Positions 46,690 to 57,963 of a DNA stretch of 64,000 bases are shown here, piece by piece (the stretch's first letter is position 1; every line of letters begins with the position of its first letter). The stretch is from Beverwykella pulmonaria (taxonomy: Eukaryota > Ascomycota > Dothideomycetes > Pleosporales > Melanommataceae): assembly GCA_001599595.1 (NCBI GenBank), contig BCHH01000021.1:62001-126000 (forward strand). The letters are read 5' to 3'. The position numbers were made by a program, and so were the translations under genes. Below the pieces are notes generated by a model, which was given only the letters and a program-made list of their open reading frames with translations, was not told the DNA's origin and did not search any database.

Positions 46690-48183
46690 ATGAAAATCAC
46701 GTTCAAGGTACTTCTGCCGCGCTATAGCTGGACTTATGCGGTGCTCACTCGTGCCATAGGACCTGAAGCAGAACAAGTTCGTCATCGACGCTGAGCCCTC
46801 CGAATCGGTATGCAGGTCCTCCACATCCCGCCTCATTGTTGCACCGCTGACGACTATCACTTCCGATAGATTGGCGAGCTCAAGGCCAAGATCCAGGCGG
46901 AGAAAGGCTGGGAAGTGGCTACGCAGAAGCTCATCTACTCTGGTATGCCCAGTCACGTCGGCTCATTTAGCGTCTGAGACATTCGCAGCTACAGCTTCTG
47001 ACTTCGCGGAACAGGCAAAATCCTCCAAGATGACAAAACGGTAGAATCGTACAGCATCGAGGAGAAGGGCTTCATTGTGTGCATGATCTCCAAGGTTCGT
47101 ATGCCAGTTTGCCACCGCGAGTCGGCCTTGCTAATATCTGCTATAGCCAAAGCCAACCGCAGGCTCTTCAAGTAAACCACCATCAACACCTGCTCCGGTC
47201 GCTGCCCAGACGCCTGTTGCTCCTCCTGCTCCAGCTCCGTCATCGTCCAACACTCAGAATGCCCCCGGCACGCCCTCCCCCGCCCCGGCCCAGCAATCGT
47301 CCGATCCCAGGAATTTTAACGATCCGTCCGCATTGGCTATGGGCCCCGAGCGCGACGCAGCAATTGCCAACATGGAGAGCATGGGCTTCCCAAGGGCAGA
47401 TATTGACCGCGCTATGCGCGCCGCATACTTCAACCCCGACCGTGCGGTCGAGTACCTTTTGACCGTGAGCACACCATAGCAGCTCCTATCATATCGTATT
47501 GCTAACCTCCAGGCAGGGAATTCCAGAGAGTGCACTCAACGAGCCCCAGGCGTCTCCTAGGCAAGCTCGTGCCCCGACATCTCCCCCGCCTGCCACTGGC
47601 GGAAACACGGCCACTCCTGCAGCTGCCACCGGAGGCGACGAGCCGATAAACTTGTTCGAGGCCGCTGCACAAGCTGGACAGGGAGGTCGAGGCGGTGGTG
47701 CTCGTGCTGGTGCCACTGGAGGTGCGGCGGCTGCTGGAGCGGGCGCGGCTCTGGGCGGCAATAGCCTAGATTTCTTGCGTAACAACCCACAGTTCCAACA
47801 ATTGCGACAGGTCGTACAACTGCAGCCGCAGATGCTTGAGCCGATCCTGCAGCAGGTCGGGGCCGGAAACCCTCCGCTGGCGCAACTGATAGCATCACAC
47901 CCGGAGCAATTCCTGCAACTTCTTGCAGAGGATGCTGATGAAGACGCGCCGCTGCCTCCAGGTGCACAGGCAATCAGTGTCACCGAGGAGGAGCGTGAGG
48001 CGATTGAGCGAGTAAGCTGATTCATAAGCGACCTTTTTGACATTATGATATTAACGCTGTCAGTTGTGCCGTCTTGGTTTCGAGCGCGACCTCGTCATCC
48101 AGGCCTACTTTGCATGCGACAAGAACGAAGAGCTCGCCGCAAATTTCCTCTTCGACCAGCCCGAGGACCTCGACGAGCAGTAA
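46690..48183 (+). CDS. RAD23: UV excision repair and proteasome shuttle protein Rad23
   Basis: Rad23 partners Rad4/XPC in nucleotide excision repair and delivers ubiquitinated proteins to the proteasome. Seven exons (46690-46707, 46760-46807, 46870-46942, 47015-47094, 47147-47464, 47517-48011, 48064-48183) encode 383 residues. The UBL domain is residues 1-75 ([20 protein letters not shown], ending IVCMISKPK). UBA1 is near 140-180 ([20 protein letters not shown]). The Rad4-binding STI1-like region is at about 255-310 ([20 protein letters not shown]). UBA2 is at the C-terminus ([20 protein letters not shown]). The linkers are Ala/Pro/Gly-rich as usual. The very short first exon (18 bases) and early intron-dense region are common in fungal RAD23. 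No anomaly. Confidence 0.98.
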
Positions 48184-49033
48184 TCGAGTGCGCTCCACAT
48201 CAACAGTCTCCATCTTACCGAAAGTCTTGATATGTCTGTTTTATGCCATGGTCATGACACAGTACGGCCTTCTACAATCATTTCAACCAAAACATGATGG
48301 CGATGTACACATCACACTCACTGGACGACCTTCCCCGGTGTCTTCCATGCGGCTAACATGGAAACTGTTTTCCTTTTCTCTCATCTGGTAATGATACCTT
48401 CCGTAATCTGGTTAGCTGGGAGGGGGGCCGAGCAGACTGGAATGTAGATAGCTCGGCGATGGATGGGAGATAGTGGGAGAAAACACAAGAAATTCAAGTG
48501 GTATCCCAACTCATGTACTGATGCCCAGGCCAACCTGGATGCAACTCCGTGACTCCAGTGCTGATAGTGTCTACTTTGAAACTAATCTCTCCGTTTTACG
48601 TCGTCTATTTTTTTTCTCCAACATCTTCTTCTTTCATTCCTTCTTTCCAGTCAATTCGCGCATGTATCCATAGCAGTCGACCATTCACGATCGCTCCATA
48701 GGAATACACCTCGGATCGGGCTCGAGTGGTGTTTTGAGACTGTGGTTGATTTTTTTTTTATCTAAAGAAGCAACCCTCCCACCAAGATGGCGTGCCAGAC
48801 GTGCCCACTTTCCCCCCATCTTTATAGTTCTACAATTACCAAAATATAGTTGTTACAAAGTGGCATGTTGAATGGTTGCTTTGTACGAACACTTTTCTCC
48901 TCTTTGGGAGACAATTTTTTTCTCACAAGTCTGACTCAGATATCAGTTTTCTATTATGGGAAAAATCAACCATTCAGTCGTAATTCATTTGCCATATTTG
49001 CCGCATCATCAGTCATCCCTGCAGTCCGTCCAC
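48184..49033. other. Convergent 3' region
   Basis: Between RAD23 (+) and ADE17 (-). It contains a T-rich run near 48750 but no coding signal. Confidence 0.5.
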
Positions 49034-51041
49034 TCAGTGATGGAAAAGCCTAACATGCTGCTCCACAAATGTAATCCCCAACTTCTCCGCGGTCTCGAAC
49101 ACAGCACCGTCATTCTGGCTCCCCGTCGGCGCGGCCAAATACTTCGCCCCGCTCCTGGCTGCCCTGAACACATTGTCAATGAACGGGAAGAATGCGTCCG
49201 AGCTAACCGCCACATCTTTCAGCTTCTCCAACCACTCTTTGCGCTCCTCAGGTGTGAACGGTTCCGGCACGTGGCCGGCTTCGAAGTTGGCTTCGAAGTC
49301 GTCGCGCTCGATTCCTGAGGAGGGGACGAGGCCCGAGGTGAGCAGGTCGATGGCGTTGGATTTCGAGGGGCGTTTGGTGCCTTTTTTCCAGGTCAGGGAG
49401 AGGGTGCGTGGGTGAAAGCGCATCCACCAGTTGTCAGCTTTGTCGCCGGCAAGGCGCGTGCAGTGGATTCGCGCTGGGCAATGTTAGTGCATGCTCCATA
49501 GCCAGGGAAAGTATGAGTGTTCGACTTGCATTGCTGACCCGCTCCAAGGCCTATAAGCTGGCCGTTCAGAGCATAGCATACGCTATTGGATTGAGTGTAT
49601 TTGAGGGCAATGGTTGCCACTGTCAGATCCCGTAGGGCGGATTCGGGGAGAGGAGGGGAGTTCTTGGGAACAATAATTGTGTTGAAAGTATCATGGGGCG
49701 AGATCTTTGCATCGTTTCGGTGTTGACGAAGACTGATGCCGAAGACGGTCCTGGTCTCTTCCACCGAGGGGACATAGTCGGGGTCCATTTGCAGGACAAG
49801 GTACTTTCCGCCCTTCTTCTTCTTGAGGATCTCTAGAGCCTCGGGGGTATATTTGGGTGCGATGACGCCGTCGGAGACTTCGCGGCTGATGATCTTTGCC
49901 GTGGGTACCTTTTCTGAAGTCAATCCATGTAAGGCTATCTATACGTTGATGTACTCAGCTTACATCCACTTCGTGCGAGAGCGCCACCATATCTCCAAAG
50001 CTTGACATGCGGTCTGCTCCACGTGCGCGAGCGTATGCTTGTGCCAGTCCAGAGCTCTCAATACCCTCGATATCATCTACCATGTACACCTTTCTCTCGT
50101 CATCGCTGAGAGGCACCCCGATAGCAGCACCTGCAGGAGAGACGTGCTGTGTCAACGTCAGTCACTCGACTTCATTCGCAAAGTCTATACAAAGGCGTAC
50201 TTTGAAGCTCGCAGCAGCCGGAGTATTGAACTCTTTGCTGAGTTCCTGAACCAAGGGCCACGCATTGAGTGCATCCAGCAGGTTGATATAGCCAGGCGAT
50301 CCGCACAGTACCTTGAACGGCAACTGTGCCTGCTGCATAAACACCGTTGCAGGCTTCTGGTGGGGATTTGCACCGTATCTCAAAGGCAGCTGTTGCTGGC
50401 CCTCGCCCGAGTACTTCTTGCGGAAGAAGTCTGAAATGGCGCTGTCGTATGCTGCGGTTTGCTCGAATGCTTTCAGCGCATAGGTTTGCCTGCTCTTTTC
50501 CGAAACCTCTCCGTTCTTGAGCTCGCTGAGGAAGTCGTGGTAGTCCTTGGGGTCACTGATGATGGTGACGCGGGCGTGGTTCTTCGCCGCCGCACGCAGA
50601 AGCGTCACGCCTCCAATATCAATCTCCTCCACGGCCTCTGGTATGGTCACGTTGATGCGCGCCACCGTCTCCGAGAAGGGGTAGAGGTTGCAGACGACAA
50701 AATCGATCTTTTCGATGCTGTTGGCGGACAGGTCTGAATCGTCCGAGTCCAGATTCCGAGCGAGTATTCCTCCATGTACGGCTGGGTGGAGGGTCTTGAC
50801 ACGGCCGCCGAGCATCTCGGGGGCTTTGGTGATGGCAGAGACATCTTCGATGGGGAAGCCTGCTTGGCGGATCATCTTCGCTGTGCCGCCCGAGGCCAGC
50901 AGCCGTACGCCGCAGTCATGGAGGCCCTTTGCGAGATCGAGGAGGCCTGTCTTGTCGTACACGGACAGGATCGCTAGCAAGTGTCAGTACCCATCCCGAC
51001 CATGATAGCGAGGCATACGCACCTGTCTTTTGGCCGCCCAT
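49034..51041 (-). CDS. ADE17: AICAR transformylase/IMP cyclohydrolase (bifunctional, ADE16/17)
   Basis: This enzyme catalyses the last two steps of de novo purine synthesis, formylating AICAR and closing the ring to IMP. Five exons (51041-51023, 50973-50201, 50146-49964, 49908-49530, 49473-49034) encode 597 residues. The N-terminal MGS-like IMP cyclohydrolase domain has [18 protein letters not shown] and the block [16 protein letters not shown]. The transformylase domain shows the active-site Lys-His pair in [32 protein letters not shown], and [19 protein letters not shown]. The last of these is only obtained by splicing a GC-AG intron (49529-49474, donor GCAAGT). The first exon codes for only six residues. 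The promoter side carries one TGACTC site at some distance. Confidence 0.98.
49474..49529 (-). other. Inferred GC-AG intron in ADE17
   Basis: The donor is CAAT|GCAAGT, matching the known GC-donor consensus GCAAGT. The acceptor is TTGCCCAG. Splicing restores [13 protein letters not shown], conserved in all transformylases. The only nearby GT (GTCGAAC, 4 bases further) puts the rest of the protein out of frame. Confidence 0.85.
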
Positions 51042-51519
51042 TGTGATGAAATTCCGGGGATGCTCCGGAAAAGATGCAATGTGAGTAAGAAATGGAAGAG
51101 GAGAAGGAGAAGGAGAAGAAAAAGTAACCAGGCGGGCGCAAGGGCAATTGAATATCTCGTGTCTCGGCGTAGTCAAAAAGTTTCTGCCCCACCTTGATGT
51201 ACCCCTCCAAGACCCTGGAACCGACTTCGGCGAGGCTGCTGCTGGAGCGAATGAACTGGAGGGCCAGCCCCCATTTTTTCTACCAGCACCTCACGCCTTG
51301 CGCGGGCAGAATGGTCCATCTAGTTGCTCGCCGCCTCAATTGAGCCTGATGCCATGGCTCTACTATTGCAGACTGGCGTTCTGATATATCACTACTCTTC
51401 TATAGCACTACACGAGCCAATCACAACGCTCCGCTCCGGTTCAAGCCTCGGCCCAATTGATCTGACTCTGCGAACATCTCAGCTCAACGCTTGAACGTGA
51501 ACACTTACACCCACCAGAT
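51042..51519. other. ADE17-Nudix divergent promoter
   Basis: A 478-base shared region. It holds a TGACTC hexamer (51463-51468), the Gcn4/Bas1-type core, and an internal GAGAAGGAGAAG run near 51100. No gene. Confidence 0.5.
51463..51468. promoter_or_regulatory. TGACTC hexamer (Gcn4/Bas1-type core)
   Basis: TGACTC is the core bound by Gcn4 and Bas1 at yeast ADE genes. Here it lies 52 bases before the Nudix start and over 420 bases from the ADE17 start. A chance hexamer is quite possible. Confidence 0.25.
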
Positions 51520-53006
51520 ATGATGGAGACGGGAACCGAAGACCTTGTTTCCCACCTGAAGGACGTGCTCTTGGAACTGAACACGAACCCCTACCCCGAA
51601 GTCGCGTGTCCGCCGGACCTTCCCCGGCGAGCATCGGTAGCCCTCATCCTCCGCGTTCAGCCAAACTACCATCACTGGCCCGCTCTCCCAGACCACCTTC
51701 CTCCCCCCCGGAGTCCACTGCAGCGGCGCAGGTCGTCAGTAGCCTCCCATTCGAATCATGCCTCCGGTCACAAGCTCTCCTTCAAAGACATCCTCGATGC
51801 CTTCTTCGAGCAAGACTGGGTCAAGCATGGGGACCCGGAGATGCTCTTCATAAAGCGTGCTGCAAGAGTAGGCGATAAATGGAATGGACATGTTGCGCTG
51901 CCGGGGGGCAAACGAGATCCTGAAGATGCGGACGACCAGGTCACGGCCGTGCGGGAGGCTATGGAAGAGGTGGGGATTGATCTGTCGTACTCGCATGCGA
52001 TAGCTGTTGGGAACCTGCCGCAAAGGATCGTGACGACTTCGTGGGGGAAGGTGCCGTAAGTCTAGCCAGCATCAAAACCACCACCGTAGAGTATGCAAGA
52101 CTACGCAAACCCAAGCTCACATCCCACAGCCTCATGGTCCTGTGTCCCTACGTCTACCTCCTGACTTCCCCCGACCCGCCTGCACAGCGTCTCCAGCCCA
52201 CCGAGGTAGCATCCACCCACTGGGTCTCCCTCCGCGCGCTCCAGTCCCCCCAACTCCGCACCTACGAATACGCCGACGTCTCGGCACGCCTCGCAAAATC
52301 CGAGTTCGGCATAAAGCGCGGGTTCCTCCAAGCCATGCTCAGCAAAATGATGTTTGCCGCTATCCGCCTCGTGCCGTCGACTAGCACATACTGCAGCTCT
52401 ATACCCTCGTTTATCCCGCCTGACACCCCACCACCCACCACTCTGTTCGCAAAACTAAAACACACATTACGAACAAGCTTAGACGTACCCGACCCCACCG
52501 CCCCAAACACAATCTCGCACCCGCCCCTCCTCCTCTGGGGCCTAACCCTGGGGGTAATCAGCGATTTCCTCGAGCACATTCCCCCACACAACGCGCTCGA
52601 ACTATGGACATACCCTACCTTCACAAACTACGACGTGCGGCTCACGATGTGGGCTCTCTCCTACCATTTCAGGAAGCAAAAGGCCGAGGAAATGAGTTCC
52701 GCCGTGCCTCCGCCCACGACCACAATCGCCGCTGAAGAAGAAGACCCCGATGCCATCGAACTGGACGAACCGAAAGAACATGAACCGGGCGAAGTCGGCA
52801 TCGCCGGACTGGGCGTAGGCAGGCATTGGGGGCGGACGGGCCGCGCGAAATTGGTGGCTAGAGGCGCGGCGGTGAATTCTATGCTGGAGGGGTATTATCC
52901 TATTGTACGGCGCGCGGTGGCATTAGCATTGGTAGGAAGGATAACAGTGGTTTCGCTGCTAGCGGTGTATCTCTGGAAGAAGTACGGTGATAGACTGAGG
53001 AGGTAG
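51520..53006 (+). CDS. Nudix hydrolase with C-terminal membrane segment
   Basis: Two exons (51520-52055, 52130-53006) encode 470 residues. The Nudix box is at about 129-153: LPGGKRDPEDADD then VREAMEEVGIDL. It matches GxxxxxE...REUxEExGU, with two extra residues between the first E and the RE, as in some CoA-diphosphatase-like members. GNLPQRIVTT follows, typical of this subgroup. The C-terminal half is a fungal extension with a hydrophobic helix near the end (VALALVGRITVVSLLAVYLW), followed by KKYGDRLRR, so the enzyme may be membrane-anchored. Substrate (CoA, NADH or other nucleotide diphosphates) cannot be told from sequence. The start Met is ambiguous between 51520 and 51523. Confidence 0.9.
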
Positions 53007-53523
53007 GAGGTAACCCTACTTGGAAGTATATCTTGGGATGATATAAATGCTATAGCCCAGCACGGAACTGGGCCGAGTATGGAGATTTTCGTCTCTCAAG
53101 TTTGTGTGTTCAGGAGACTTTGAAGGAGGTTAAGATAATAATGATAGAATAATACATCGCTGGGATAATCATACCACACAGGTACCCCAATTTCACATTC
53201 TTCAGTATTCTCCCAAGTCCAAGAATAATGACACATTGCCATACTATGTTAATAGTTGTATAGCGCGACGTAACTCAAACATCATCTGATCATATGTACT
53301 CTAATCTTCCAGAAGCATGTACAATACAATACAGTTCCCGCCTAGCCACAGGTCCAACTCCAAGCAACCCTCTTATCTCCCATGTGCGATCCAAGTGCAA
53401 GATAAAAGCCAATTCAACCATAGATCCGCCAGCCGCCATATCTGACGAGCGTCCCAAAATAACGCCGTGTAATGCATCCCACGCCATGCGTTATCCAAAA
53501 ACCAAAACGAAACATGATGTCAA
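53007..53523. other. Convergent 3' region
   Basis: Between the Nudix gene (+) and the aspartic protease (-). AT-rich, no coding signal. Confidence 0.5.
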
Positions 53524-55069
53524 TCATAGCCCGTTGAAACCCATCATGATACCCACTCCTGCTGCAGCCGCACCGCTCAACCACGGATTCGCCGTCATCA
53601 TGGGCATACTCGCACCTGTCGATGTCGCCTTGGCTAAACCTGCCGACGGATTGATCGAAGGGCCATTGACCCTGCTGCCACCTGTCGCGACGGCAACAGT
53701 GGAGACTGCGTTCGCAACGCCCAGCGCATTCGGCACGCCGTTAGTACCTGTCGCAATTTCTACAACAGAAGAGGAGGTAGCGTTGAAGTTGGTCTGCGCG
53801 AGCGCGATCTGGTTGTTCTCGAGGTCGTATACGACGTACGCCGAGCGGAGAAATGTATCACCGAGAACGGAGACGGAATCGCCAGCAGGTCCAATGCCTA
53901 GGATGCAGACAGGTGTTCCACGCGAGTAGCCTGCGACAATAACCAGTTCGTTCAGAGGAACAGAGATGGTAGGTCCAGAGAACGTGAATTCGAGCGAGCC
54001 CGACTCGTTAGCCAAATTGCAGTCGACAAATGCAGCGCCTTGCGTAGAATCGTATTGGGCACCGTATGTGGAGTATAGAGATCGAGCGACGTTGTCGGGA
54101 AGATACATGAGCGAGGATCCGGAGTCGAGAAGGACGGGAACAGTATTGTTTTTGAAGATAGAACCTTCGTTACCGTTGCTGCCCAAACTAGTGAGGGCGA
54201 TGATGAATTCGGCGTATACGCCTTGCTCGGCGATGATGGGAAGTTTGCTGAGGGAGCCAGTGTATTTGTCTGTGTCGACTCCACCGAATAGGATGCTCCC
54301 AGTTGAGGCATCGAGGTCGTTGAGCCAGAGGGAATAAGCGTTGGTGTTGATGTCTCCGTTGTTGGCGAGTAGCTGTGGCAGGTTCGGGTATGGGTCTCCT
54401 CCAGCGCGGTTGACCTGGACTTCGTTGACTGTGTATCCGATGCCGAGAATGCCCTCTGCAGAGCTGGATGTATAGCCAATGCCGAACTGCAGCCCGTCGA
54501 TGGTCTTGCCACCAAAGTGGAATGTGTCCTTCACGTAATCGCCTGATGCTCCTGAACCATCCACATAGGAAATGTTGAACTTGCTGTTTACATATTCGTA
54601 GGTTGAAGACGAGTTCGCATCGTATGTCCCTGAGTCGACGCACGGATTGTCGCGCTCCGTGCATAACTTGGAGCCTTTCGCATTTGCCCATAAATCACTG
54701 CTACCAGTATCAATGTGAAGACGAAGCGACTGCGCTGGCGTTCCTAAGCTGGCGTTTGCGAAATAGAGGGTTTCGAGGTTGTCGAGCGTTTGCTGAACGG
54801 TCTTTTGTCGGCGGCGTAACCGGTCGCGCGCAACGGGGTTCGTGACATGTCGACGCTGGATGTCGAGGCCCAGCACTTTAGGATTCTAACAAGAGAAGTC
54901 AACATCTGATGTGCGAAGGCCAAGCAATACCGGGAGGATTTAGGCACAATACGAGAAGATCGCCGTGGGGAAGAAAGGCCAAGAGATCGCTTACCTCTCT
55001 TTGGACCAGATTGAACGCAGTTGTTGACGCTATCAATTGCGCGGCGAGCGCCACAGTTGAGTACTTCAT
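53524..55069 (-). CDS. Secreted GPI-anchored aspartic protease (yapsin-like, A1)
   Basis: Two exons (55069-54995, 54885-53524) encode 478 residues. The first exon is a signal peptide (MKYSTVALAAQLIASTTAFN). A basic site, RDRLRRRQK near 46-53, fits propeptide cleavage. The two catalytic Asp motifs are DTGSSDLW (D84) and LLDSGSSLMYLP (D279). Cys residues and glycosylation sequons (NSS, NIS, NNT, NES, NAT) suit a secreted enzyme. A Ser/Thr/Ala/Gly-rich stalk follows the domain. The C-terminus (LSGAAAAGVGIMMGFNGL) is a hydrophobic tail like a GPI-attachment signal. Yapsins and Candida SAP9/10 share this layout and process cell-wall or cell-surface proteins. The long (109-base) intron directly after the signal exon is typical for secreted fungal proteins. 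Confidence 0.96.
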
Positions 55070-56572
55070 TATGATGATGGTGATGTATTTGAGTGTTCGA
55101 TATTAAGAGGAAATCGCCAGAACGACACAGCGTTTGACTTTAGTCTGAGGCGCAACCAGCAACACCGAAGTGCTTCGTATTCGGACACACTGCGGCGGTA
55201 GGGGGGATGGTCCAAGTTTGAGGCTGAGGTGTCTTTTGTATGCAGAGTAAAAAGGAAAAAATGCCTACAAAGGGAATTGGGTGTTAAGGTTAAGGACCAG
55301 GAGACAGGAATATGTATCAACTGGCGGTGTCACCGGGGTCTTAAAAGGCGAGGGTGACGGCGGCGTGGATGACGCGTACCAGTAGTGTTTCAAGGATGGA
55401 GCGGAAGCTGCGATCTGTGCAAGCTTCCGCGAACCACCAAACGCACTTTAATAAGACCAGACGCCCGGCTTTCAAGCTGTCATGCTTTTGCACCAACTCA
55501 TAGACGACTGGTCAGATGGGCTGAACCGTGTTGGCCAGCAAAACCTCCGTTAGATTACGCATTTCCCGTGGCGGTGCTAGCTCTTACAAAAGCGTCTGTC
55601 TCAGGCGCCTGTGGCGATCCTTTCTAAGCGCTACGCTACGCCGCCTTTTCGAACCAGTGCGACAAGTTGCATCATGCCAACAAGGAGCGGCTCTTGGGGC
55701 GCTGCTCTGCAGGCGACTCTGAAAGAAATGGCCTCATCAACTAGTGCTCGCAGACGGGCTTTCAAACTGCTATTCAGGGCCCAGAAACAAAGACGGGCTG
55801 GCTAACGTGCTCATCGGATATCGGGAACCAGGGTAGAATGCAGCGCCGCGTATACGTTTTGTACATCCAAAGACAAGCCGGCAACTCCGGCAAGGCCTAG
55901 CCACACAGTTCGATCCCAAGACATGCTGAGCTAAATACTGACATAGCATCTGCCCGATTTTGAGGCTGTGGCCTGGGGCATGCCCTTTGGACGTTGTTGG
56001 ATGCGGATTCTGAGTCCGCAGGGAGTGTGAAACTGCATTGAGACGAGACTGTTATAGCAGGCGCTTCAGGAACATTCGAAAGAGGGGCCATCTTTGCTCC
56101 GGCAATTTGTCTCGGCGTGGTCCACTTGGCCGGTGGCTGGTGTTCTTTGTCAGGCCAAGATGAAGAAAAGAAACATGAGAGGTTCGAACAAGCAATGGAA
56201 AGGAAAGTGAAGGGATCTCGAATCTTGAACTCGTACCTGGTAGGCGGAAATGCATGCCTCGGCCGTGCACCAGTTCGTAAGAATGTGTCTATAAATGGTA
56301 TATTTGCACTTTCAGTGCACGATATTTCTAGACCGACCTGTCAGAGTCGTGCAAAAGCCCAGAAACTATCCTCACGGCCCTTCAGATCTACGTACTTTGG
56401 TAGCATGAGAACGTGTACAGAGTGCTGCGGTCGTGATGCTTTGAGAGAGGATCCCCTAAGTGATACTCACTAATTAGCGCGTCCACAAAGAGACTAGAGT
56501 GCCTTGCATGGTGAAGCGCGCAAGCACGCGTCGCGTCAGAGCGAACCCCGCGACAAAACTTCACATCTCAAC
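55070..56572. other. Divergent promoter, aspartic protease and RFC4
   Basis: About 1.5 kb of non-coding DNA. ACGCGT hexamers (MluI cell-cycle box type) occur at about 55375 and at 56526-56531. Open frames lack protein character and no RNA gene was seen. Confidence 0.5.
56526..56531. promoter_or_regulatory. MluI cell-cycle box (ACGCGT) before RFC4
   Basis: ACGCGT directly followed by CGCGTC, 42 bases before the RFC4 start codon. In yeasts MBF binds this hexamer and drives G1/S expression of replication genes, which fits the neighbouring gene. It may instead lie in the leader. Confidence 0.5.
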
Positions 56573-57744
56573 ATGGCGAAAGCAGAGTCCTCCAAAGCCG
56601 CAGCCCGCAACGGCGTCAAGCCGAACCCCAACGCTGCTGGAGGTGCGAATTACGAGCTGCCATGGTATGCAACAGTCTCTGCTGCATCTCTCGCACGCCG
56701 TCTTAGCTGACCTACACCACAGGGTGGAGAAATACCGCCCAGTCTTCCTGGACGATGTAGTTGGCAACACAGAAACCATCGAGCGCCTCAAGATCATAGC
56801 AAAAGACGGCAACATGCCGCACGTCATCATCTCGGGCATGCCTGGAATTGGAAAGACGACCTCCATTCTCTGCCTCGCGCGGCAGATGCTGGGCGACGCA
56901 TACAAGGAGGCCGTGCTCGAGCTCAACGCCTCCGATGAGCGCGGTATAGATGTCGTTAGGAATCGAATCAAGGGCTTTGCACAGAAGAAGGTCACACTAC
57001 CACCGGGCAGACAGAAGCTTGTCATTCTGGATGAAGCGGACAGCATGACGAGCGGTGCGCAACAGGCGTTGCGAAGGACGATGGAGATTTACAGTGCTAC
57101 GACCCGATTTGCATTCGCATGCAATCAATCGAACAAGATCATCGAGCCTCTACAATCGCGTTGTGCTATCCTCCGCTATGCCCGCCTTACAGACGCCCAG
57201 GTCGTCCGCCGCATCGTGCAAATTTGCGAAGCAGAAGACGTCCAATATTCTGACGATGGAATCGCCGCGCTTGTATTTTCCGCCGAAGGGGACATGCGCC
57301 AGGCGATCAACAATTTGCAATCGACACATGCTGGATTTGGTTTCGTCAATGGGGACAATGTGTTCAAGGTGGTGGATAGTCCGCACCCAATTAAGGTCCA
57401 GGCCATGATCAAGGCGTGTCATGAGTGCAAGGTGGACGATGCGTTGACGGCACTGAAAGAGCTGTGGGACCTGGGATACTCCTGCCATGACATTATCAGC
57501 ACCATGTTCAGGGTCACCAAAACGGTCGATACGCTGAGCGAGCAGGCTAAGCTAGAATTCATCAAGGTATGTGCGAATTTCTCACCGGGAGAGGGTTCCG
57601 CTAAATATGATACAGGAGATTGGCTTCACCCACATGCGCATCCTTGAAGGCGTCCAGACCCTCCTACAGCTCTCAGGATGCGTTGCTCGTCTTGCAAAGA
57701 TCAACATGAAGCCCAACCTCTTCGTCATTCCATCTACATCATAG
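56573..57744 (+). CDS. RFC4: Replication factor C subunit Rfc4 (human RFC2)
   Basis: RFC opens and loads the PCNA clamp at primer ends. Three exons (56573-56664, 56723-57566, 57616-57744) encode 354 residues, normal for a small RFC subunit. [20 protein letters not shown] starts the AAA+ domain. Walker A is GMPGIGKT (69-76), Walker B is ILDEADS (about 132-138), and the SRC motif with its arginine finger is at 176-178 (QSRCAILRY). The sensor-2 region holds [14 protein letters not shown]. This set, plus the variant [15 protein letters not shown], matches Rfc4 better than Rfc2, 3 or 5. The first 25 residues are a variable Lys/Ala tail. The gene is convergent with the RTA1-like gene. Confidence 0.97.
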
Positions 57745-57963
57745 CATAGCGGAGATTTGGGTTGCATTTAGCACGGTGTCTGGCGTTCAGCGTGCACCGA
57801 AGCATGAGTATATCTGGGAGATTTGAGAAGGCAATACATGTTGAGAGAATGCTGAAGTAACAAGACAAAGTGTAAAAGTCGGACGATTTCTAATCTCTAA
57901 AAGGATATCAAATACCATGTTAAAATCTGAAGGGTAGTTCAACACCAACTTCCCACATCTCGT

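Noticed and set aside
53294..53929. 211-codon plus-strand frame
   Set aside because: Antisense to the aspartic protease C-terminus, whose frame is certain.
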